NCBI RefSeq assembly: GCF_030734285.1 | Contig: NZ_CP132294.1 | Coordinates: 1,116,001 to 1,180,000, forward strand | Source of the DNA: Natronococcus sp. AD-5 | Lineage (GTDB): Archaea; Halobacteriota; Halobacteria; Halobacteriales; Natrialbaceae | Length of the DNA: 64,000 nucleotides | Direction of reading: 5' to 3' | Shown here: piece after piece, positions 8,919 to 17,762 of the stretch | How the letters are laid out: each line of letters starts with the position of its first letter | Numbering within the stretch: the first letter of the stretch is position 1 | Position numbers and translations under genes: made by a program | The notes under the pieces: model-generated | Databases searched by the model: none | The model's input: the letters and a program-made list of their open reading frames with translations, nothing else | Told to the model about the DNA's origin: nothing

Positions 8919-10811
8919 ATGAACGATCAGAACGACGTTCTCGAGGAACTCGCGCGGCTCCCGACGATGGCGCATCCGACCGTCTCCCCGTTCGGGGACG
9001 AGGTCGCACTCTACTACGACGTCTCCGGCCGGAACGAACTGCACGTCGTCGACGTCGACACCGGCGACCTGACGCGGTGGTCCGACGGCGAGGTGCCGCG
9101 GAACGCGCGATGGTTCGCGTCGTGGGACGCGGACGGCGACCGCGCGTTTTTCCACCTCGACGACGGCGGCGACGAACAAAACGACGTTTACGCGCTCGCG
9201 CGCGACGGCACGGTCGAACCGGTCGTCGAGATGGACGGCCAGGTCGCCATCCAAGACGTCGGCGACGACGGCGAGACCCTGCTCCTCGGCTCGACCCGCA
9301 ACGGACAGATGAACGTCTACCGCCACGACCTGACGGCGGGAGAGACGAGCAAGGTAACCGACTACGAGCGGGCGGCCGGGAGCGCACACCTCTCGCCGGA
9401 CGGCGACCGGATCGCGTACGCGACCAACGAGACCGACGACTACGACAACCGAGACGTCTACGTCGCGAACGCCGACGGCTCCGAGCCGCGGAACCTCGAG
9501 ATCGGCGACGTCGGCGCCGAAGCGATCCCCGCCGACTGGGGGCCCGACGGTCGGCGACTGCTGATCGGCGACAACACCGAGGATCTCGGTCGGGTCGGCG
9601 TCTACGATCTCGAGGTCGACGACGTCACCTGGTACGGCGACGGGACGTACGAGGAGCAGCCCGTGGCGTTTCTTTCCGGCGGGGGCCGACTCCTCGCGTC
9701 GCGCTCCCGCGACGCCGTCTCCGTCCCCGTCGTCTACGACTGTGAAACGGGCGGCGGACGAGAACTCGACGTTCCTGACGGCGTCACGTCGGCGGGCGGG
9801 ATGGGGCCAGCCGGCGTCAGTATCGACGAGGATCGCATCCTCCTCGAGCACACCGGTCCGATCCGGCGGACGGAACTGCTCGTCTACGACCTCGCGACCG
9901 ACGAGTACGAGACGCTGCTCGAGGCCGAGTACGGACCGTTCGATCCCGACGACTTCGCCGACGCGGAGTACTTCACCTTCCCGTCGGACGGCGTTCCCGA
10001 GACGCCCGCGAGAGGGGTCGATCACGACCCGTACGAGGAACTCGAGATCGGCGCGCTGCTGTACGACTCCGGCGAGCGGCCCTCGCCGCTGATCGTCAAC
10101 CCCCACGGCGGGCCGCGCGCTCGCGATACGAAATCGTTCGACCTCTACACGCAGGTGCTGGTCTCGCAGGGGTTCTCCGTGCTGCAGGTCAACTACCGGG
10201 GCTCGTCCGGCCGCGGCCGCGAGTTCGTCGAGGAACTGATCGACGACTGGGCCGGCGCCGAGCAGGGCGACGTCGCGACGGCCGTCGAGTACGCTCTCGA
10301 GAGCTACGACTGGCTCGACGAGGACCGCGTGGTCGTCTTCGGCGGCTCGTACGGCGGCTACTCGGCCTACTGGCAACTCGTCCAGTACCCCGACCTGTAC
10401 GGCGCCGGGATCGCGTGGATCGGCCTCACCGACCTCGAGGACATGTTCGAGAACACGATGCCCCACTTCCGGACCGAACTGATGGAGAAGTACCTCGGGA
10501 CGCCCGAGGAAAACCCCGACCCGTACGCGGAGCGCTCGCCCGTTACCCACGAGGAGAACCTCGACGCCCCCGTCTGTATCGTCCACGGCGTCAACGACCG
10601 GCGAGTCCCCGTCTCGCAGGCTCGCATCTTCCGCGAGGCGCTCGAGGAGCGGGGCCTCGAGGCCGGCGAAGACGGCGCGTTCGAGTACCACGAACTCGGC
10701 GAGGAGGGCCACGCCTCCTCCGACCAGGAACAGAAGCTTCGACTGTTCCGGCTGCTCACGGACTTCCTCGAGCGCCGCGTCGACCTCGAGACGGTACGCC
10801 GCAGTCAGTAG
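8919..10811 (+). CDS. S9 family prolyl oligopeptidase / acylaminoacyl peptidase (630 aa)
   Basis: Serine peptidase that trims short peptides. Starts MNDQNDVLEELARLPTMAH. The first two thirds form a beta-propeller made of TolB/WD-like blades (DGEVPRNARWFASWDADGD, HLSPDGDRIAYATNE, WGPDGRRLLIGD). The C-terminal alpha/beta hydrolase domain has an oxyanion region NPHGGPRARDT, the nucleophile elbow GGSYGGYSAYW, a candidate Asp in GVNDRRVP and the His in EEGHASSDQEQ. No signal peptide, so likely cytoplasmic. It is a single gene, convergent with the FAD enzyme next to it. Confidence 0.93.
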   Translation: MNDQNDVLEELARLPTMAHPTVSPFGDEVALYYDVSGRNELHVVDVDTGDLTRWSDGEVPRNARWFASWDADGDRAFFHLDDGGDEQNDVYALARDGTVEPVVEMDGQVAIQDVGDDGETLLLGSTRNGQMNVYRHDLTAGETSKVTDYERAAGSAHLSPDGDRIAYATNETDDYDNRDVYVANADGSEPRNLEIGDVGAEAIPADWGPDGRRLLIGDNTEDLGRVGVYDLEVDDVTWYGDGTYEEQPVAFLSGGGRLLASRSRDAVSVPVVYDCETGGGRELDVPDGVTSAGGMGPAGVSIDEDRILLEHTGPIRRTELLVYDLATDEYETLLEAEYGPFDPDDFADAEYFTFPSDGVPETPARGVDHDPYEELEIGALLYDSGERPSPLIVNPHGGPRARDTKSFDLYTQVLVSQGFSVLQVNYRGSSGRGREFVEELIDDWAGAEQGDVATAVEYALESYDWLDEDRVVVFGGSYGGYSAYWQLVQYPDLYGAGIAWIGLTDLEDMFENTMPHFRTELMEKYLGTPEENPDPYAERSPVTHEENLDAPVCIVHGVNDRRVPVSQARIFREALEERGLEAGEDGAFEYHELGEEGHASSDQEQKLRLFRLLTDFLERRVDLETVRRSQ

Positions 10812-10877
10812 TCGAACGGGTCGCCGTTCGGCAGCCGATCCTCGACGTCGGTCCCCCGGCGACTCCGACGACGTCGA

Positions 10878-12266
10878 TTACGACTTCGGTCCGCGCTCCG
10901 GCGAGTCCGCCTTCGCGGAGCCGAACCGCGGGCGGAGAACGCGCCAGGCGACGCTCGGTGAGAGGAGACTGGTCGCAGACCGCTCCAGTCGGAACACACG
11001 AAAGAACGCCTCGGTCAATTCGCCGTCGTCGTGGGCCCGTCGGACGAGGCGAGCGACGTAGCTGTTGAACGCGTCGGTCCCGAACGGTTTCGGGCCGGTC
11101 GTCCGGTCGAACACGAAATCCTTCCCGACGGCGATCTTCCACGCTTCGTCGACGATATCGTTCGTCCGTCGGAAGAATCGCGCTCCCAGACCCTCGAGTC
11201 CGTCGGTGAGTTCGTGGTGAAGCGCGAGCGCGTCCAGCGCCGCGACCGACATCCCCTGCCCGTAGACGGGATTGAAACTGGCGACGGCGTCGCCGGTGAC
11301 GACCAACCCGTCCGGAAATCGGTCGAGCGCCCAGTACCGTCGCCGGCTGCTCGACGGAAACGGATAGCGCTGGATCTCCGACACCCACCGCTGTTCGCGT
11401 AGCCGACGCCCGACCTCGTCGAGCGGCAACGTCTCCGCCCACTCGACGAACGTCTCGGGGTCGGCCGGGGCTCGCTCCCCGTGAAGCCCCTGGAGGAGCA
11501 CCTCCCAGCGGTCGCCCTCTACGGGGAGCATCGCCGCGCCTCGCGGTCGGTGGGTCCCCGGCGCGATGAGCACGCCGCCCCGAACGTCCGGCGGTCGCTC
11601 GATGCGGACGGTACTGTAAGTGACGTCAACGTCGACCTCGTCGACCTCGGAGACCGGATACCCGTGCGCCCCGAGCCACTTCGGGGTACGACTGTTCCGG
11701 CCGGTCGCGTCGACGACGAGCGCCGAATCGAGCGCGATCTCCGTCCCGACCTCGTCGCGGAACCGCACTCCCGTTACCCGTCCCTCGTCGGCGTCGTGTT
11801 CGTAGTCGACGAAGCGACAATCCCCTCGTAACCGAACCTCGCCGAGATCACGTACCCGCTCGCGTACGACGTGCTCGAACAGCGGTCGACTCGCGTAGAG
11901 CGCGGACAGTTCGACGCCGGCCTCCGCGACGGTCCCGCCCTGATCGTGCCACAGGAAATCCTCGGTCATGTCGAGTTCCAGTCCGCCGGCGGACCGAACG
12001 TCCTCGCCGAAGTCCGGAAAGAAGTCCTCGAGCGTCACCCGTCCGGCTTCGAGCATCGCGTGCGGCTGGCCGGTCTGCGGCGCCCCCTCGCGAACCGCCG
12101 GCTTCCCGGGGAACTCGTCGCGTTCGAGCACCAGTACCTCGTCGAAGGAATCCCGAAGGACCCGCGCCGCACACAGTCCCGCCACGCTCCCACCGACGAC
12201 TATCGCCCGCCGACCGACAGACGACGCCCGGCGCTCGTCGTATCGCGCTATATTCGATAGCGTCAT
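10878..12266 (-). CDS. FAD-dependent monooxygenase/oxidoreductase (462 aa)
   Basis: The dinucleotide-binding motif lies near the N-terminus (AIVVGGSVAGLCAARVL, about residues 20-36), followed by the Glu-Arg pair LVLERDEF that contacts the FAD ribose. A second FAD motif appears later (GLVVTGDAVASFNPVYGQGMSVAALDA). The middle has the VVDATGRNSRTPKWL stretch usual in the geranylgeranyl-reductase/PHBH-like group. The start at 12266 gives 19 residues before the Rossmann strand. The likely substrate is a lipid or aromatic compound, but no pathway genes are adjacent. Confidence 0.82.
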   Translation of the reverse strand: MTLSNIARYDERRASSVGRRAIVVGGSVAGLCAARVLRDSFDEVLVLERDEFPGKPAVREGAPQTGQPHAMLEAGRVTLEDFFPDFGEDVRSAGGLELDMTEDFLWHDQGGTVAEAGVELSALYASRPLFEHVVRERVRDLGEVRLRGDCRFVDYEHDADEGRVTGVRFRDEVGTEIALDSALVVDATGRNSRTPKWLGAHGYPVSEVDEVDVDVTYSTVRIERPPDVRGGVLIAPGTHRPRGAAMLPVEGDRWEVLLQGLHGERAPADPETFVEWAETLPLDEVGRRLREQRWVSEIQRYPFPSSSRRRYWALDRFPDGLVVTGDAVASFNPVYGQGMSVAALDALALHHELTDGLEGLGARFFRRTNDIVDEAWKIAVGKDFVFDRTTGPKPFGTDAFNSYVARLVRRAHDDGELTEAFFRVFRLERSATSLLSPSVAWRVLRPRFGSAKADSPERGPKS

Positions 12267-12415
12267 TCGATCTGACTCTCACTACGAGCGAGACGACTTA
12301 TACCGGATCGGATCTTCGGAACGATCGCCGCTCCGTCGCCTCCTCGACCTGCACGCGGCGGACGGTTCGCGAGCCGCTTCGGTGAGAAAGCGTGTTACGA
12401 CGCCCGGCGACTCGC

Positions 12416-13345
12416 TCAGCCGGCCGAAAGCGCCTCCTCGAGCCGATCCTCGATCTCCGCGATCTCGTCCCGCAGTTCCTCGCCTTCCTCGCCCTCGAGT
12501 TCCTCCAGGCGGTTCGCGAGTCCCTCGAGGCGCGAGAACTTCTCGGCCTCGTCGGTCGTCGTCTTCTGGGCGTACACCTGCTCGTCGACGTCGTAGACCT
12601 CGTCTTCCTCGAGGTCAGTCGCGGCCAGCACGACGTCCAGTTTGTCCCGGTCGACGCCGAGGACCCACTCGCGCGGAACCCCGTGCTCGTCGAGCGCGTC
12701 GAAGACCTCCTCCTCGTCCTTCGTGCGGCGCCGTTCGCGCGTCGTTCGCCGCACCGTCCCGAAGTGGCCGTGGAGCTGCTGGTCGGGACCGAGCCGCTCG
12801 AGCAGCGGCTCCCGGACTTCCCGGCGCAGCCTGTCGGCTCCGCGTTGAACGTCCGAGAGGAGCACGTACCGGTCGGTCAGCGACTCGGTTCCCAGCGACG
12901 CCGGATCGTCCGCTCCGAGTCGCTCGAGGTGGTCGGCCAGCAACAGCGCGTCGTCGTGGACGCGCTCCGGCGGCGTCCGCGCCTCGGCCGCGGAGACCAG
13001 GAACGGACTCTCGCCGCCGGTGGCCGCCTCGGGATCGTTCGCGATCGCGTCGTCCGCGACGGTATACTCGCTCGACAGGGTCAGCAGGCTGGCGTACGGC
13101 TCGACGCCCGGCGGCAGGTCGTCGACGGGGATCGAGCCGCCGGAGAGACGCTCGAGGAAGACCTCGAACTGCTCCCGCCAGAGCGGACGCTCCTCGCCGC
13201 TGTCGCCGAACCGGACGACGATCCGGTCGTGTTCGACCGACTCGATACCGAACGAGCGCTCGGAGACCGGCGTCAGCAGCGCCGCACCCGGCTCGAGGCG
13301 CTCGCACTGCGCCTGAAGGTCGCGCCAGATCGATTCGGTTCCCAT
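12416..13345 (-). CDS. Uncharacterised acidic protein with C-terminal coiled coil (309 aa)
   Basis: Start at 13345 (MGTESIWRDLQAQCERLEP). The N-terminal 60 residues look like a beta-rich domain (GAALLTPVSERSFGIESV). A helical middle section follows, then a charged coiled coil near the end (EKFSRLEGLANRLEELEGEEG and DEIAEIEDRLEEAL). No membrane segment or known catalytic motif. It starts 82 bp after the end of the SAMP-like gene on the same strand, so the two are probably cotranscribed. Conserved-looking, but I do not recognise a family. Confidence 0.65.
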   Translation of the reverse strand: MGTESIWRDLQAQCERLEPGAALLTPVSERSFGIESVEHDRIVVRFGDSGEERPLWREQFEVFLERLSGGSIPVDDLPPGVEPYASLLTLSSEYTVADDAIANDPEAATGGESPFLVSAAEARTPPERVHDDALLLADHLERLGADDPASLGTESLTDRYVLLSDVQRGADRLRREVREPLLERLGPDQQLHGHFGTVRRTTRERRRTKDEEEVFDALDEHGVPREWVLGVDRDKLDVVLAATDLEEDEVYDVDEQVYAQKTTTDEAEKFSRLEGLANRLEELEGEEGEELRDEIAEIEDRLEEALSAG

Positions 13346-13427
13346 ACGCTCGCTTCGACGCGCGCGGTGAAAAATCGGGTCCACGAGGATGCCACCCCGC
13401 GGTCGCCGCGGGTCGGTTCGTTCCCGC

Positions 13428-13709
13428 TCACCCGCCGTACACCGACGGCACCAGCCGGATGACCGAGTCCTCATCCAGCGGCGTCTCGAGCCCCTCGAGG
13501 TGGGTGACGTTCTTCGTATTCTTCGTGACGACCGTCCGTCCCGCGAGATCGGTCCCGTCGTCGTTCACGAGTCGCCCCTCGAGGGCCGGAAATTCGGCCT
13601 CGAGTTCGCGGAGTAGTTCGCCGACGGTGTCGGCCGTCGTCTCGCGGGAGACCGTCTTCTCGCCGACGTCCTCGCGAAACGGACCGAAGAAGAGACACTC
13701 GATTTGCAC
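13428..13709 (-). CDS. SAMP/MoaD/ThiS-like ubiquitin-fold protein ending in Gly-Gly (93 aa)
   Basis: Begins MQIECLFFGPFREDVGEKT and ends VPSVYGG. The beta-grasp fold is visible: first strand and hairpin, the helix TVGELLRELEAEFPALEGRL, and strands ending in the C-terminal Gly-Gly that is adenylated by an E1-like enzyme (UbaA in haloarchaea). Members either carry sulfur for molybdopterin or tRNA thiolation or are joined to proteins as small archaeal modifiers. No moaE or E1 gene is close by. The following unknown gene on the same strand may be its partner. Confidence 0.85.
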   Translation of the reverse strand: MQIECLFFGPFREDVGEKTVSRETTADTVGELLRELEAEFPALEGRLVNDDGTDLAGRTVVTKNTKNVTHLEGLETPLDEDSVIRLVPSVYGG

Positions 13710-13921
13710 GCCTCGCGTGTTCGTCGCGCTCGATCTTGTAACCGACGATACTCGCCGTCGGAGGCCGTCGTTTCGCGTGACTACGTCCGGGTTACGAATC
13801 CCCTATCGGAGATAGGGGGGTCGTACTTCCGAACAGTTGGAGAATCTGAGATTCCAGCTTCGGCACGTGGTCGGACCAAATGGAGGCGGTAACTAAGAGA
13901 ACGGATCGGATGATCGGTGGT

Positions 13922-14872
13922 ATGACGCGAACCGGACCGGAGACGATCGGTTTGCTGGCCGATCCGTACCTCAACGAGTGGCAGGTAAACGCCCTCGAGC
14001 GCCTTCAGGCCGACCGAGACGTCACGTTCTCGCTGGTCGTCAGCAACGGCCGGAAGGCGAGCGAGATCGACGACCCCGAATCGTGGAACACGCGCGATCG
14101 AATCTCCGCGGACGACGTGCGGCAGTTCGTAAACCTCCTCAGGGACCAGAAGGCGTGGTCGCTCGTCCTCGCGGAGCGAAACCTCGCCAAACTGGTCGAC
14201 GGCGAGCGACCGCTCTGGCGGCGGCACTCGATCGAGAACGTCGACTGCCTCTCCGAGGCCGATCACGTTCGGTGCGACCCGCACACGGACGGTACCTGGT
14301 ACGAGTTTCCGGACGAGATCGTCGCCCGCGTCGCGGAGGAGTGCGACGCCCTGGTGCTCTTCGGTTACGGACTCATCCGCGGGCCGATCCTCGACGCACC
14401 GGAGCACGGCGTGTTGAGTTTCCACCCCGCCGACATTCGCTCGTACCGGGGCATGGGCCCGCCGCCGGTATTTCACGACGGACGCCGCCGGTGTGGGGCA
14501 ACGCTCCAGCGGCTGAACGAGTCGATCGACGGCGGCGAAATCGTCGCGTACGACGACGTCGCCATCGACGACTGCGCCACGCTGTGGGACGTGTTCGATC
14601 GAGTCGCGGCGCTGCAGATCGACCTCCTGACGGAGGGCGTCGCCAACTTGCACGATCCGGCGTTCGAACCGGCGACCGTCCCCGAGGACCAGTTAGGCGA
14701 GATTTACTACCGGAAACGGCGACACAACCTGTCGTTCTCGGGACGGATCCTGCTGAAAAATCTCGTCGGACGGGCGCGGCGACGACTCCGGAGACGGAGC
14801 GGGTCGGACGAGACCCCCGTTAGCTCGTTGCCGTCCCAGTCTCCGGATACCGAGCGGCGCTCGAGCAGCTAG
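13922..14872 (+). CDS. Formyltransferase family protein (methionyl-tRNA formyltransferase-like), 316 aa
   Basis: Start taken at 13922 (MTRTGPETIGLLADPYLNEW); starts at 13880 and 13910 are possible. A Rossmann-type formyl_trans_N domain is seen, with ECDALVLFGYGLIRGPILDA followed by the catalytic-loop signature LSFHPADIRSYRGMGPPPVF (His of the H-P motif) and the Asp in SIDGGEIVAY. Archaea do not formylate initiator tRNA, so a sugar- or nucleotide-linked substrate is more likely. The C-terminus is a basic tail (RARRRLRRRSG). Its last 4 bp overlap the convergent broken lipoprotein gene. Confidence 0.78.
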   Translation: MTRTGPETIGLLADPYLNEWQVNALERLQADRDVTFSLVVSNGRKASEIDDPESWNTRDRISADDVRQFVNLLRDQKAWSLVLAERNLAKLVDGERPLWRRHSIENVDCLSEADHVRCDPHTDGTWYEFPDEIVARVAEECDALVLFGYGLIRGPILDAPEHGVLSFHPADIRSYRGMGPPPVFHDGRRRCGATLQRLNESIDGGEIVAYDDVAIDDCATLWDVFDRVAALQIDLLTEGVANLHDPAFEPATVPEDQLGEIYYRKRRHNLSFSGRILLKNLVGRARRRLRRRSGSDETPVSSLPSQSPDTERRSSS

Positions 14873-15116
14873 TATCCCTCGCCGTCTTCGCCGTCCGTGC
14901 TGTTCTCTCCGTCCTCTCCGCCTTCTCCGACCGTCGCGTTCTCGCCGCCGGTTTCGTTCTTCCCGCCTTCTTTCGGCTCCTCCTCCTTCTGGTCGACCCC
15001 TCGTCTCCGCAGCCCGCGAGCGCCGCGATCGATCCGACCGCGGCGAGGCCGGAGCGTTCGATCGCCCGTCTCCGGTCGGGGTCCGGTCCGGCGGGGTCGG
15101 ACGGGTCGGTCGTCAT
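14869..15116 (-). pseudogene. Small Tat-type lipoprotein gene broken by a one-base frameshift
   Basis: From 15116 the frame reads MTTDPSDPAG, then a twin-arginine signal (DRRRAIERSG), a hydrophobic run and a lipobox (AALAGC), then shifts at a run of four C (14997-15000 on the plus strand). The next frame continues as a typical haloarchaeal lipoprotein linker, VDQKEEEPKEGGKNETGG through ENSTDGEDGEGY, then a stop at 14869. One extra base in the homopolymer would join them into an 82-residue surface lipoprotein. This is either a real inactivation or a homopolymer read error. It overlaps the end of the formyltransferase gene by 4 bp. Confidence 0.65.
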
Positions 15117-15236
15117 GGATTTTCGTCGGCGGTTGGACACCGCTGGACACGGCCGCCGTGCTCGCGAGGCGTAACACGTCACTGTGCAAGGAGTCGTCTG
15201 AAGGACGCTCGCCGCGTGTCTGTGACCAGCCGCCGC

Positions 15237-16308
15237 ATGGATCCCCTCGAGTTCTCGCGCCAGGTCGCGGACCGGGCCATCCGAGCGCCGCGAAAGCTCG
15301 GGCAGGCGCCGTCTCGGACGCTCCAGCTCGCCGGCGCCGAACCGGGCGAGACGCCGTACGACGTGGTCTACGAGGAGCCCCCGGTCCGCCTCCGCCGGTA
15401 CGCACCGGAGGGGAACGAGATCCGCGACGTCCCGGTAGTGATCGCCTACGCGTTCATCAACGATCCGTCGATCCTCAATTTCTCGCCGGACCGGAGCGTC
15501 GTCGGGACGTTCCTCGAGCGCAGTTTTCCCGTCTACGTCGTCGACTGGGGTGATCCCTCGCCGATCGACCGGTCGCTCGGGCTCGGCGATTACGTCGCGC
15601 GGTTTCTCGCGAACTGCATCGGCGCCGTCCGCGAGACGCACGGCTCCGGGTCGATTCACTTGCTGGGGTACTTCGACCGCGGCCCCGCTCGCGGCCGCCT
15701 ACGCCGCGCTGTTTCCGGACCGCGTCCGAACGCTGGTGCTCCAGGGACCGCCGCTGGACTTCGACGCCGACGAGGGGATGGACCTGTTTCGGGCCCTCGC
15801 CGCCGAGCACGATCCCGAACAGGTTGCCGCCGCGCTCGACGCCGTTCCGACGCCGCTGCTCGAGGTCGCGTTCGCGCTCCGGAAACCGGTCGAGTACACC
15901 GTTACGACGCCGCTCCGGCTCTGGGACCGGTTGGACGACGACGCGTTCGTCGAGGAACAGGGGCGGAAACTCGAGTGGACCGCAGGGGGACCGAATCTCC
16001 CGGCGACGGCGTACCGGGAGTTCGTCGAGGAGTTGCTCCTCGAGAATCGACTGATCGAGAGCGAACTCGAACTCGGCGGCGAGCGCGTCGACCTCTCGGC
16101 GATCGAGATGCCGGTGTTGCTGGTCCTCGGCGAAGAAGACGAGTTCGTTCCCCGCGAGGCGAGCGTTCCGTTCCTCGACGGGATCGGCAGCGACGACGCG
16201 GCGATCGTCGAACTCCCGACGGGTCACGTCGGGCTGTCGGTCGCGGAAGTGGCCCACGAGCGAGGGTGGCCGCGGATCGCGGACTGGCTCGAAGAGCGGA
16301 GTTCCTGA
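15237..16308 (+). pseudogene. PHA synthase (PhaC)-like alpha/beta hydrolase broken by a frameshift
   Basis: The first part (frame of 15237, MDPLEFSRQVADRAIRAP) matches the PhaC core: PVVIAYAFINDPSILNF, then FPVYVVDWGDPSP and LGDYVARFLANC. After HLLGY (Tyr codon 15669-15671) the frame changes: removing one T at 15672-15673 gives YSTAAPLAAAYAALFPDRV, and the second part continues to the stop at 16308, with MPVLLVLGEEDEFVP (Asp loop) and LPTGHVGLSV (catalytic His). The break falls exactly at the nucleophile elbow, where the restored residue would be Ser, not the Cys of true PhaC. It needs resequencing to decide error or decay. No phaE nearby. Confidence 0.75.
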
Positions 16309-16323
16309 GGCGTCCGACCGCGC

Positions 16324-17175
16324 TCACCGTTCGAAGAACGATCGCACGCGCGAGTCGAACCGCCACTTGCGTTCGTGGAACGCGCCGTGTTTCGCGCCCG
16401 GAACGAGTTCGAGTTCCCCGTTCGGTAGTTCGGCGGCGGTTTTCCGCGCGAGCGCCGGCGTGAAAAAGGGGTCGCGCTCGCCGCCGAAGACGAGCGTCGG
16501 CCGGTCGATCGATCCCAACTCGTCACAGCCGTCGAACCCGAGGATGAACTCGAGGGAACGCCAGACGTCGGCGGGCTCTGCCGGGCGTGGCTGGAACACG
16601 CGTCCGGCGGTCTGGAACACGAAGGGATAGACCACCGCGCGGCCGTCCGTGAACATCGCGGCGGCGAGTTTCGAGCGGATCGACGCCCAGTCGTGCTCGC
16701 GGGCGTCGCGTTCGAACTGCCGGACGGTCGGTCGCGCGTCGTCGTCGAGCCGGCAGGCGCTGTTCGCGAGGACGAGTCGGTCGACCAGATCGGGCTCCTC
16801 GCGGGCGAGCGCCTGTCCGATCAGCCCGCCCATCGAGATGCCGATCACGTCGACCGCGTCGCTCGCGTCGCCGATCGACTCGAGGGCTCGCGCGTGCGTC
16901 GCGACGGCGTCGTCGGCGTCGTATCCCGCCGGCAGTCCGCGCGGGCGGCTGAGCAGGTAGACCGCGTACTCGTCGAGGTACCGGGCGACGTAGGGCGCGA
17001 GTGCCAGTCCCGAAAGCGGCGGGTAGGTGCCGGGGAACATCGCGTCGCCGAACCCCGGCAGGATGACGAGCGAGCGCGATCCGCTGCCGGCCCTCACGTA
17101 CGGGTGGCCGCCGGGGAGCTCCCCGGTGTCGCTTTCGACCGTCAACGGTTTCAGGACGGCGTCAGCCGATCCCAC
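16324..17175 (-). CDS. Alpha/beta hydrolase (283 aa)
   Basis: Starts MGSADAVLKPLTVESDTG at 17175; a downstream GTG (VLKP) would avoid overlapping the upstream gene. The oxyanion strand LVILPGFGDAMFPGTY, nucleophile elbow VIGISMGGLIGQALA, Asp strand PTLVFGGERDPFF and His loop GAKHGAFHERKW are all present, so it should be active as an esterase, lipase or peptidase. The last 25 bp of the DUF892 gene overlap its 5' end, which suggests translational coupling. It converges on the broken PhaC-like gene. Confidence 0.85.
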   Translation of the reverse strand: MGSADAVLKPLTVESDTGELPGGHPYVRAGSGSRSLVILPGFGDAMFPGTYPPLSGLALAPYVARYLDEYAVYLLSRPRGLPAGYDADDAVATHARALESIGDASDAVDVIGISMGGLIGQALAREEPDLVDRLVLANSACRLDDDARPTVRQFERDAREHDWASIRSKLAAAMFTDGRAVVYPFVFQTAGRVFQPRPAEPADVWRSLEFILGFDGCDELGSIDRPTLVFGGERDPFFTPALARKTAAELPNGELELVPGAKHGAFHERKWRFDSRVRSFFER

Positions 17176-17660
17176 AGGGACTTCATCTCCGAGGCCGTCG
17201 CCAGCGTATCGAGTTCGCGGTAGGCCGACTTCTCCTCGTCGTAGTTGGACTCGAGGGGCGTCTGGGCGTCGTCGGAGAGTTCGAGTTCGGTCGCCAGCAT
17301 CGACAGCCCTTCGTAGGCCGTCATCTCGATTCGCTCGGTCATCATGCCGGCGTTGAGGTAGACCATGTCGAGCAGGTCGTCGTCGTCGATCTGGCGCTCG
17401 AAGGTGCGACGCTCCTCCTCAAGGGCGTCGAGGATGGGCGCGTCCTGCGTTTCCGGCGGAACGTCGAGGGCCGCGAAGACGTCCTCGAGCCGCTGGACCT
17501 GGGTGCGGGTTTCGTCGCGGTGGTCGGCGAACCCCTGACTCATCCGATCGTTGCCGGTGTTTCTCGCCATCTCGTCGAGCGCGTCGACGAGTTCCTGCTC
17601 GATGTAGTACTGCTGGCGGAGCTTGTGGACGAACAGGTCGTGAAGTGTGTCGATGCTCAT
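17151..17660 (-). CDS. DUF892 / YciE-YciF ferritin-like protein (169 aa)
   Basis: Start at 17660 (MSIDTLHDLFVHKLRQQYYIEQ); a GTG at 17684 would add eight residues. The four-helix bundle carries the expected Glu/His carboxylate ligands: the YYIEQELVDAL helix, FADHRDETRTQVQRL, and the pair of helices around MMTERIEMTAYEGL. This family is induced by osmotic or oxidative stress in bacteria, with a probable di-iron centre. It is cotranscribed with the hydrolase downstream. Confidence 0.85.
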   Translation of the reverse strand: MSIDTLHDLFVHKLRQQYYIEQELVDALDEMARNTGNDRMSQGFADHRDETRTQVQRLEDVFAALDVPPETQDAPILDALEEERRTFERQIDDDDLLDMVYLNAGMMTERIEMTAYEGLSMLATELELSDDAQTPLESNYDEEKSAYRELDTLATASEMKSLWDRLTPS

Positions 17661-17762
17661 CTCGGTGTATCCCCCATCAGCCACGCGTATAATCCTCGAC
17701 CCCGAACACGCAGGCGCGGCTGTCGACGCACGCTCCGCGGTCTACCGGCCCGGTCCTCTCCC

